In this document: positions 50,946-59,361 of the stretch, piece by piece
Numbering within the stretch: position 1 is the first letter of the stretch
How the letters are laid out: every line of letters starts with the position of its first letter
Source: Acidobacteriota bacterium
Lineage (GTDB): Bacteria; Acidobacteriota; Blastocatellia; Pyrinomonadales; Pyrinomonadaceae
Length of the DNA: 64,000 nucleotides
Assembly: GCA_016718135.1 (NCBI GenBank)
Contig: JADKEF010000004.1
Location: forward strand, 248,001 to 312,000
Direction: 5' to 3'
Notes under the pieces: generated by a model
What the model was told of the DNA's origin: nothing
What the model saw: only the letters and a program-made list of their open reading frames with translations
Database searches by the model: none
Program-made: the position numbers and the translations under genes

Positions 50946-51314
50946 TTACTTAGCTTTCGCAACCTTGTTACGCGTATCGCGTTCCTTGATGCGGGCAGCC
51001 TTACCACGCAGATCGCGTAGATAGTAGAGCTTGGCACGACGCACTTTACCGAGGCGGATGACGTCGATATGATCGATCACGGTCGCGTGGAGCGGAAAGA
51101 TACGCTCGACGCCAACGCCGAAGCTGACCTTACGCACGGTGATCGTTTCGCGAACGCCGCCATGCTTGCGGGCGATGCAGATGCCTTCGAAGGCCTGCAG
51201 ACGTTCCTTGTTGCCTTCCTTAATGCGGACGTGCACGCGGAGCGTGTCGCCCGGTTGGAAATTAGGTGTGTTCTCTTTTATCTGTGTTTTTTCGACAAAA
51301 TCCAGTCTATTCAT
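50946..51314 (-). CDS. rplS: 50S ribosomal protein L19
   Basis: The 122-residue protein has the L19 pattern FQPGDTLRVHVRIKEGNKERLQAFEGICI, then ERIFPLHATVIDHIDVIRLGKVRRAKLYYLRDLRGKAARIKE. It is followed within four bases by the ABM gene and lies about 30 bases after trmD. Confidence 0.97.
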   Translation of the reverse strand: MNRLDFVEKTQIKENTPNFQPGDTLRVHVRIKEGNKERLQAFEGICIARKHGGVRETITVRKVSFGVGVERIFPLHATVIDHIDVIRLGKVRRAKLYYLRDLRGKAARIKERDTRNKVAKAK

Positions 51315-51344
51315 TTTTATCCTTCGGCCAGAGGTCAGCGGAAT

Positions 51345-52064
51345 TTACCGCTCACTTTCACCATTTGTGTCAATTATTAGATCGGGGCGTATCGCCCGCG
51401 TCTTTTCCAGCGCCTTCGAAAAGCGCCATTTTTCGATCTCGGCATGATTGCCGTTAAGTAAAACTTCGGGAACTGTCATTCCCCTAAAATCCGCCGGCCG
51501 CGTGTAATGCGGGCAATCGAGCAAACCGTCCGAGAACGAATCGTTCTCAGCTGAAGTGTCGCTGCCGAGAGCATTCGGCAAAAGCCTGACGATGCTGTCA
51601 ACAATGACGATCGCAGCGGGTTCGCCACCTGATAGCACATAATCGCCGATCGACATCTCATCCGTGACAAGCGTGTCATTGACCCGTTCGTCAACGCCCT
51701 CATACCGCCCGCAGATCATCACGATGTGCTTTGCTTCATCCGCAAATTCCTGACCGACAGCCTGTTTGAACTGCCGGCCCTGAGGTGTCAGCAGCACAAC
51801 GCGTGTCCCGTCCGGATAAGCATCGCGATCGCTCGTTCCGACTAAATTTTCAATCGCGGCAAAGATCGGTTCGGGTTTTAAGACCATCCCGTCGCCGCCG
51901 CCAAATGGCCGGTCATCGACCATCTTGTGTTTGTCCGTAGCATACTCGCGTATGTCGTGGACATTGATCTCAACTATCTCCGCCAGCTTAGCCCTGCGGA
52001 TGATCCCGAAATCGAAGACCGCGTCAAAGAACTCCGGAAAGATTGTAAGAACGTCGATCTTCAT
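51345..52064 (-). CDS. trmD: TrmD, tRNA (guanine-37-N1)-methyltransferase
   Basis: The 239-residue SPOUT methyltransferase has FPEFFDAVFDFGIIRRA, DDRPFGGGDGMVLKPEPIF, VMICGRYEGVDERV and the knot segment SIGDYVLSGGEPAAIVIVDS. The C-terminal part has DCPHYTRPADFRGMTVPEVLLNGNH. Its ATG directly abuts a GGGAACGCAG-type repeat that fills the gap to rimM, so it may lack a normal ribosome-binding site. Confidence 0.97.
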   Translation of the reverse strand: MKIDVLTIFPEFFDAVFDFGIIRRAKLAEIVEINVHDIREYATDKHKMVDDRPFGGGDGMVLKPEPIFAAIENLVGTSDRDAYPDGTRVVLLTPQGRQFKQAVGQEFADEAKHIVMICGRYEGVDERVNDTLVTDEMSIGDYVLSGGEPAAIVIVDSIVRLLPNALGSDTSAENDSFSDGLLDCPHYTRPADFRGMTVPEVLLNGNHAEIEKWRFSKALEKTRAIRPDLIIDTNGESER

Positions 52065-52065
52065 T

Positions 52066-52153
52066 GCCGGGAACGCAGGCGTCCCGCCTGCAAGCCGTTA
52101 CTACCATCCAACTTGTTAGCCAAGCGGGCAGCCGGGACGGCTGCGTTCCCGGC
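52066..52153. repeat. GGGAACGCAG-type inverted repeat between rimM and trmD
   Basis: Same family as 44796-44886: GCCGGGAACGCAGG at one end and CTGCGTTCCCGGC at the other, with inner GCGTCCCGC and GCCGGGACGGC segments. It ends one base before the trmD ATG on the minus strand, so the arrangement repeats that at the WalJ-like gene. Confidence 0.85.
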
Positions 52154-52164
52154 AAAAAGTCATC

Positions 52165-52674
52165 TCAAAAATCCAGCAATCCATCGGGCGGATCAACAAC
52201 GATCTTCCTATTATCAATATCGACATCAACGCAGATCGCTTCGGCAAAAGGGATCAGGTATTCCTTGGTTTCGCCTTTGACGACAAGCAATTCCGTTCCG
52301 CCGGTTCGCATCACTTCGATGACCTGGCCGAGCGGAGTTCCGTCGATCGTTTCAACCAAGCACTCTGCCAATTGCCAATCAAAATACTCGCTTTCATCGA
52401 GCTCGACCGCATCAGCTTCGTCCACGCAGATCTCGACTCCGCGTAACTTCTCGCCCTGTTCGATCGTGTCGAACCCTACAAACTTCAGTATGATACGGCC
52501 CGATTGGAACCAGTGCTTTTCGATTGTCAATTCACGCCGGCTCTTGTCCGGCATCACCGCCGTGACATTTTCCAGACCGTCGAAACGCGCCGGAAAATCG
52601 GTCAGCAGATCGGCAACAACCTCGCCTTTAAGCCCGCGTGTCCGAACGATGTTAGCGATCGCAACTAAGTCCAT
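52165..52674 (-). CDS. rimM: RimM, 16S rRNA processing protein
   Basis: The 169-residue protein has an N-terminal RimM domain (LVAIANIVRTRGLKGEVVADLLTDFP) and a C-terminal PRC-barrel (ELLVVKGETKEYLIPFAEAICVDVDIDNRKIVVDPPDGLLDF). It assists 30S maturation. It lies between khpA and trmD in the expected order. Confidence 0.95.
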   Translation of the reverse strand: MDLVAIANIVRTRGLKGEVVADLLTDFPARFDGLENVTAVMPDKSRRELTIEKHWFQSGRIILKFVGFDTIEQGEKLRGVEICVDEADAVELDESEYFDWQLAECLVETIDGTPLGQVIEVMRTGGTELLVVKGETKEYLIPFAEAICVDVDIDNRKIVVDPPDGLLDF

Positions 52675-52683
52675 TTTGTGAAC

Positions 52684-52917
52684 CTAGTCTTCGATCAGGT
52701 CCAGCATGAACCGCTTGTTCTGCTTCTGCCCTGCGGCAAACAGAATGCTGCGGATCGCTTTGACCGTGCGGCCTTCGCGGCCTATGATGCGGCCCATATC
52801 GCTATCGGCGCACCTGACCTCGACGCGAACCGTCTTGCCGTCGACGATCTCTTCGACCTCGACAGCATCCGGCTCGGCGACAAGCGATTTTATGATTTTT
52901 TCGACCGCTTCCTTCAT
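52684..52917 (-). CDS. khpA: KhpA, KH-domain RNA-binding protein
   Basis: The 77-residue protein is a single KH domain with DSDMGRIIGREGRTVKAIRSIL, where the GREG loop is the RNA-binding GxxG motif. It is typical of KhpA in the rpsP-rimM operon and acts with KhpB as a small-RNA/mRNA chaperone. As read, the frameshifted rpsP overlaps its start by four bases. Confidence 0.95.
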   Translation of the reverse strand: MKEAVEKIIKSLVAEPDAVEVEEIVDGKTVRVEVRCADSDMGRIIGREGRTVKAIRSILFAAGQKQNKRFMLDLIED

Positions 52918-53597
52918 CGAACTACGTGACCAAATGGCGAACTAAGCCGCAGTTTCCGTCTCGTCTTTAGCTTCAGCAGCAGGCTCAGCCTCAGCGGCCG
53001 GAGCTTCTTCAGCTGGAGCAGCCTCAGCGGTTTCAGCAACTTCCTCTGCGGGAGCGGCCTCGACAGCTTCAGCGACTTCTTCAGCCGGTGCAGCTTCGAC
53101 AGCCTCACCTTCAGCAGGTGCCTCAGCAGCTTCTTCAGCAGGAGCTTCTGCGGCAGCAGCGGCTTCGGCCTCGGCAGTTGCGGCAGCCTCAGCTCAGCAG
53201 CAGCCGCGGCGTCAGCTTCAGCTTTCCGTGCGGCAGCTTTTTCAGCTTCCTCAGCGGCGATCTTTTCCTGCTCGGCTCGCTTGACGGCGAGACGCTCAGC
53301 TTCGGCAGTTGCCTTTTTCTCAGCACGAGCGGCCAGCGATGCTTCGCGCTCTTCGGCCGTCTGGACCGGATTGTGCTTGATCAGGCTGTGAACCGTCTCA
53401 GTCGGCTGTGCACCAACGCTGATCCAGTACTGGATGCGTTCGTGGTTGAGCCGTACATCTGCCGGTTCTTGAAGCGGATCGTACGTACCTACATTTTCAA
53501 GGTACTTACCATCACGCTTGGAGCGTTTTTCCTTAACAACGACGCGGTAGAAAGGTCTTTTCTTCGCGCCCATTCTCATTAAACTAATAGCTAACAT
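52914..53597 (-). CDS. rpsP: 30S ribosomal protein S16 with long C-terminal tail, frameshifted in the tail
   Basis: The N-terminal 80 or so residues are standard S16 (LMRMGAKKRPFYRVVVKEKRSKRDG, LEPADVRLNHERIQYWISVGAQPT). It continues into an Ala/Glu-rich charged tail. Near 53192-53197 one G seems to be missing: the frame as read turns into a Leu/Lys/Pro/Arg-rich string ending at 52914. In the restored frame the tail stays Ala/Glu-rich (ending AEAKDETETAA) and stops with TAG at 52942-52944. So the true protein probably has about 218 residues, more than twice the usual S16 length. Confidence is high for S16 and moderate for the tail. Confidence 0.92.
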   Translation of the reverse strand: MLAISLMRMGAKKRPFYRVVVKEKRSKRDGKYLENVGTYDPLQEPADVRLNHERIQYWISVGAQPTETVHSLIKHNPVQTAEEREASLAARAEKKATAEAERLAVKRAEQEKIAAEEAEKAAARKAEADAAAAAELRLPQLPRPKPLLPQKLLLKKLLRHLLKVRLSKLHRLKKSLKLSRPLPQRKLLKPLRLLQLKKLRPLRLSLLLKLKTRRKLRLSSPFGHVVR

Positions 53598-53639
53598 AAT
53601 TATTTATCTCCGAGAGGTTGATGCTCCATTACTGAAAGA

Positions 53640-55123
<1,484 letters not shown>

Positions 55124-55184
55124 ACAGGTACACGTCTCCGACAATAGTCGAAACTATAAATACTAGTGTTTGCGCTATTTAGTG

Positions 55185-56237
55185 TCAACCGCGACTGGCA
55201 GATAAAACGCGCTCAAGAGCCGTAAACACCGCGCTCGGAGGGATATCGCGGATACAACGCGAATCACCAAATTCCTTGCATTCGTATCCCGGACAAGGCT
55301 GACAAGCGAATGGTTCAAACACGATCTCATTCGGTGCATCGGTCCACGGACGCCAGTGGTCGCGGTTGGACGAGCCGAAGACAACAACCGATGGTGTGCC
55401 GACCGCCGCCGCGATATGAGCGATGCCGGAGTCGTTGCCGACGAAAACTTTTGCTTTTGAGGCGAGAACCGTAATTTCGGGAAGCGTCAGATCGTCAAAT
55501 GTGGTCACGGGAACCATTGAAAGGCTCTTTAGGTCGTCGAGAACTTTACTTTCACTTTTCGAGCCCACCGCCACAGCTTGAAATCCTCTTTCGGCCAGAA
55601 ACTCAGCGGTTCGGGCAAAATTCTCCGTCGGCCATTGCTTTGTAAAAAAGGCGGTTGAGGGATGTAGCAGGGTAAATTTCAGATCTGAAGTTTCAAATTT
55701 CGGATGCCTTTCCCTTATCGTTTCGATAGATCGTTCGTTGGCAGCAAGTCGAGTCTTGGGCAGAGAATCCACCGGCACGCCGACAAAGCCTATGAGAGCA
55801 AGCTGCTGCTCGGCTGAGTGTGTTTTTTCCCGCTTCCAAAAATCGGCGGCTGATGACAGTAAGTAGTTGTAGAGAAAGGGATATTGATAATACGAGTAAC
55901 CGATCCGATGCGGCGCACCACTCGCCCGGACAAACATCGTCGCGGTCGTCCCGCCGTGCAGATTGATCGCTACATCGTATTTTTGTCCACGCAGTTTCCA
56001 CGCAGTTTTGAGTCGTTCCGACGAGCCTTTGCCCACGCTGATCACATTATCGACGGCGTCAAAACCGTCGAGCACGGGTGCGACCCAGTCTTCGAGTAAA
56101 ATGTCGATCTGAGCATCTGGAAGGAATCTTCTGAGGGCGATGAGCGATGGTGTGGAGAGAACCGTGTCGCCTATCGAGCGGAGCTTGACGACGAGAACGC
56201 GCCTCACATTTGGCCAGTCGATCTCGTTTGCGGTCAT
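55185..56237 (-). CDS. glycosyltransferase family 9 (ADP-heptose:LPS heptosyltransferase-like)
   Basis: The 350-residue protein has the GT9 layout: RVLVVKLRSIGDTVLSTPSLIALRRFLP at the start, INLHGGTTATMFVRASG in the first half, TLLHPSTAFFTKQWPTENFARTAEFL and FVGNDSGIAHIAAAVGTPSVVVFGSS in the second half. It likely transfers a heptose or similar sugar in the cytoplasm during LPS core assembly. Its ATG follows the Trm112-like gene stop with no gap. Confidence 0.92.
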   Translation of the reverse strand: MTANEIDWPNVRRVLVVKLRSIGDTVLSTPSLIALRRFLPDAQIDILLEDWVAPVLDGFDAVDNVISVGKGSSERLKTAWKLRGQKYDVAINLHGGTTATMFVRASGAPHRIGYSYYQYPFLYNYLLSSAADFWKREKTHSAEQQLALIGFVGVPVDSLPKTRLAANERSIETIRERHPKFETSDLKFTLLHPSTAFFTKQWPTENFARTAEFLAERGFQAVAVGSKSESKVLDDLKSLSMVPVTTFDDLTLPEITVLASKAKVFVGNDSGIAHIAAAVGTPSVVVFGSSNRDHWRPWTDAPNEIVFEPFACQPCPGYECKEFGDSRCIRDIPPSAVFTALERVLSASRG

Positions 56238-56414
56238 CTATTTCTCAACAGTTGCCTCATCGACGAGCATTACAGGAATGTCCTCGCGGATCGGGTAAAC
56301 CAATGAACACTCGGCATTTAGACACTTCAAGCGTGTCTGCTCGTCATTGATCTGAAGCTCAGATTTACATTTCGGACAGCGAAGGATCGCTAAGAGTTCG
56401 GGGCTAACTGCCAT
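56238..56414 (-). CDS. Trm112/UPF0434-like zinc-binding small protein
   Basis: The 58-residue frame (56414 to 56238) reads MAVSPELLAILRCPKCKSEL then LKCLNAECSLVYPIREDIPVML. It has two CxxC-type pairs (CPKC and CLNAEC, the second with wider spacing), the pattern of Trm112-like zinc domains. The stop TAG is directly followed by the GT9 ATG. In other bacteria such proteins partner or regulate methyltransferases or accompany lipid A genes (YcaR type). It was too short for a length-based search but is convincing. Confidence 0.85.
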   Translation of the reverse strand: MAVSPELLAILRCPKCKSELQINDEQTRLKCLNAECSLVYPIREDIPVMLVDEATVEK

Positions 56415-56465
56415 AATAAGTTGGACTCCTACCTTTTGGAGATTCTAACCCATAGTTGTCTATTG

Positions 56466-56505
56466 CACAAAAAAAGGCCGCCCCGAGGGACGGCCTTTGA
56501 GTGGC
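56466..56505 (-). terminator. rho-independent terminator after the Ig-like/cohesin-like protein gene
   Basis: On the minus strand AAAGGCCGTCCC pairs with GGGGCGGCCTTT and is followed by seven Ts. It lies about 16 bases after the stop at 56522. Confidence 0.9.
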
Positions 56506-56521
56506 TAGTTGAGAATGACCA

Positions 56522-59239
56522 TTACCTTTGGAAGCGTCCTCGGGTGATGGTGCGTGGTTGTTGGGTTTCGCCTCTCTCTCGCGTGGGCGGAGGGTGACTA
56601 TGGTGTTGTCGAGCCACTCTTCGATCATGCGTTGGGTCCACGGTTGGGCGGCGGACTCGGGTCAGGGCCTTGTCCGTGTCATCAGCAGGGATCGATCCGG
56701 CGATCGAGATCGTGCCGTTTGTCGCTCTCGAACGCGTTTGGTTTGCACCTGCGTCTGAGAAGACAAGGTCTTCGATCTCTAGGCTGGTGTTGCCCGACGC
56801 TGCTCTCTCGAGTACGTCGAAGCTGATCTCGACAAGCCTTGCATCCTTCGTCTGGCCGAATGCTGCTGTCGAATCGATCAGGACACGAATGTAACCGGCC
56901 TCAGCCTTGCCGAAGGTCAGTACCGCACCTTCAGGTGCTCCGTCTGCGAGTGTTACGTTCGGGTTTGTGAGACGGGTCTCGTCGTAGCTTACCGTAAAGC
57001 TCGTGGCGACTTCGTTACCATTTGCTCTCATGCTCACAGGAACGCTGATGCGTGTGCCGTTCGTGGCCTGTGCATCACCGATAGTGATCTCGGTCGTTCC
57101 TTCTGCTCTCTCAGGTGCAGGCGGTGCCATCGGTGCCGGGGCTGCTGCTCCTGCTCCGCCGGCTGACTGACCTGCGTCGAGTCCTGCCACATAGCGTCTC
57201 GCCTGTACGAGATCCGTCGCGTTGAGCGTACCGTCACCCTTGCTTGCCGCAGGTGCCGTATCCGCTCTCTGGAACTCGTTATGAGTCGTCACAGGTATGT
57301 CGAGCCCTGAGATAAAGCGTCGCATCTGAACAAGGTCAGCCGCTTCGTAGGCTCCGTTACCTGCATTTCTGCCAGCAACGTCACCCTCGCGTCCCTGTGC
57401 GAACACCACCCTTGCCGGTGTCACGAATATCGTCAGCAGATCGTTATTCGCAGCATCCTTGGTGCTGACCGTGACCGGGCTGTTGCCGATCGTGAAGTCA
57501 GTGCTCGGAAGCAGGGTCGTAACCGCCGTCTGGAAGTTGATCCTTGCGATCTCCTTCGGTCCGGCTGCTTCAGGCCCTTCGAGCGGTGTGCCGTCCGGCC
57601 GTGTGAATACTCCGCCGGCAGGTGTGATGGTCACGCCTACCTTGCCGAATACTGTGGTGTTATTAGTGATCGTACAACCCGGTGCATTTGCTCCACAGAC
57701 GAATGTCGGCGGTTGTGCGAACGGATTGATGTCATACGTGATCGAGTAACCAAGTGTTGCTTCGTTATCCTGGCTGTTCAGTATCACAGGCATCGTCCCG
57801 GCTGCTCCCGGTACGACATACTGTGTCTGATGCGTCAGCTTTCTCGGGAACTCGTTCGCGTTCGCGTAGATCAGGAAGTCTGCGTTGGTGATATTGCCCG
57901 GCACCGTCGCGTAGTTCCTCTGGAATGGTTCGCTGTGGAACGTATTCGGATAGAGGAAACACGGCCCGACGAACTGTCCGGCGAACGAGTACTGCCCGGC
58001 GGCATTTGTCGTAGTTGTCGGGATCGACACAGGTGATGCACAGCCGAGTATCATCACCTCGCCCGCTACCGGTGCGTTCGTGATGCCGTTGCGTACCGTA
58101 CCTGAGATCGACAGATTGACCACATGCGGTACTCCGGCCGAGACGCTGCCGTTGAAGTTTGCATCTCCGGAATACGTCGCGATCAAAGTCTTGTTGCCCG
58201 CTGTCGTCGATGTCAGGTTACACGTTCCCGCTCCGACAGGTGCTGAACACGTTGCCGATCCGTCAGACACGGTCACCGTTCCCGTCGGCGTTCCCGCTCC
58301 CGGTGCCGTCACCGTAGTTGCCCACGTCACCGCATAAGGCTGCCCGATGATCGTCGGATCAGGCGTGTCACCAGTGATAGTGATCGTCGTGCTTGCTTTG
58401 TTGACCGTGTAATTTAGAGTGCCGTTGCTACCATTGAAATTGGTGTCTCCGCTATAGAGCGCGACTACATTGCGTACACCAGCCGGTAGTGCGGGAAGCC
58501 CGGCCTGCGTACATGTCGCCGTAAGTCCAGTCAGCGGAGTGTTCACACAATAGAGAATGCCGTCGATGTTGAACGTAACAGTTCCGGTCGGCGAACCCGC
58601 TCCGGGAGCTGTAACTGCGACGGTGGCCGTAAAGGTCACCGACTGGCCAAACACGCTTGGGCTTGCCGGGGCTGCCGTTACGGTGGTCGTGGTATTGGCT
58701 TTATTAACTACCTGCCCACCGGTCAAAGTTCCACTACTTGCGAGGTATGGAACGCTGCCGCTGTAGTCGGCAACGACCGAATGCGGGCTGCCGGCTATGC
58801 TCAGGGCTGACGTCGAGCATGTCGACTGGCCTGAAATGTTGACCACTACGTTGCTACACAGCGGATTGCCGTCAACTACGAACGTCACTGTGCCGCCAAA
58901 GGGGATCGGCGAAACGGTGGCTGTAAAAGTTACATTCTGGCCAAACACCGAGGGGTTGGCAGACGAAGTAACGGTCGTAGTGGTTGGAATATCTCCGCCA
59001 AAAAGAAAACCTGAGCCGAGATCGTAAGGTGACCCGAGAAGCGGGCCGCCCGCGAGGGCCTGTGCCAATGTCGTATCGAGCGTATATGTCGCGCCACTGC
59101 TCGAACCGCCACCGCCGGCGACGGCGGACTGCGTGAGCGTATAGGTTCCTCCGGTAGCGACCTGTGCAGAAATGCTCGAGATCGCTAAAACCAAAATGGC
59201 GGCGGACAGAAGTATCGTCTTTAATTTGATCGTCTTCAT
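56522..59239 (-). CDS. large secreted protein: Ig-like repeats, cohesin-like regions and dockerin-like repeats
   Basis: The 905-residue protein has a signal peptide (about 1-26) and three Ig-like repeats (about 90-380, marked by TTTTVTSSANPSVFGQNVTF and similar). A carboxypeptidase-regulatory-like domain follows (about 385-460, ISGTVRNGITNAPVAGEVM). Then come a cohesin-like region (about 490-640), two dockerin-like calcium-binding segments (YEAADLVQMRRFISGLD and GDGTLNATDLVQARRYVAGLD), an Ala/Pro linker and a second cohesin-like domain (about 735-860, ITIGDAQATNGTRISVPVSM). The last 50 residues are unusually basic and His/Arg/Pro-rich. It is likely a surface or matrix adhesin. The domain calls are by pattern. 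Confidence 0.72.
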   Translation of the reverse strand: MKTIKLKTILLSAAILVLAISSISAQVATGGTYTLTQSAVAGGGGSSSGATYTLDTTLAQALAGGPLLGSPYDLGSGFLFGGDIPTTTTVTSSANPSVFGQNVTFTATVSPIPFGGTVTFVVDGNPLCSNVVVNISGQSTCSTSALSIAGSPHSVVADYSGSVPYLASSGTLTGGQVVNKANTTTTVTAAPASPSVFGQSVTFTATVAVTAPGAGSPTGTVTFNIDGILYCVNTPLTGLTATCTQAGLPALPAGVRNVVALYSGDTNFNGSNGTLNYTVNKASTTITITGDTPDPTIIGQPYAVTWATTVTAPGAGTPTGTVTVSDGSATCSAPVGAGTCNLTSTTAGNKTLIATYSGDANFNGSVSAGVPHVVNLSISGTVRNGITNAPVAGEVMILGCASPVSIPTTTTNAAGQYSFAGQFVGPCFLYPNTFHSEPFQRNYATVPGNITNADFLIYANANEFPRKLTHQTQYVVPGAAGTMPVILNSQDNEATLGYSITYDINPFAQPPTFVCGANAPGCTITNNTTVFGKVGVTITPAGGVFTRPDGTPLEGPEAAGPKEIARINFQTAVTTLLPSTDFTIGNSPVTVSTKDAANNDLLTIFVTPARVVFAQGREGDVAGRNAGNGAYEAADLVQMRRFISGLDIPVTTHNEFQRADTAPAASKGDGTLNATDLVQARRYVAGLDAGQSAGGAGAAAPAPMAPPAPERAEGTTEITIGDAQATNGTRISVPVSMRANGNEVATSFTVSYDETRLTNPNVTLADGAPEGAVLTFGKAEAGYIRVLIDSTAAFGQTKDARLVEISFDVLERAASGNTSLEIEDLVFSDAGANQTRSRATNGTISIAGSIPADDTDKALTRVRRPTVDPTHDRRVARQHHSHPPPTRERGETQQPRTITRGRFQR

Positions 59240-59361
59240 CTATTTGTCATCCGTGGTCTGTCGCTGCCGACGGCATTAGAAGCCGCCGGCAACGGTGTGC
59301 CGCTATCGTTCGGAAAGCGGGATCGGCCCGATCACTATCGCCGGGCCACTCATCCGCGTTC

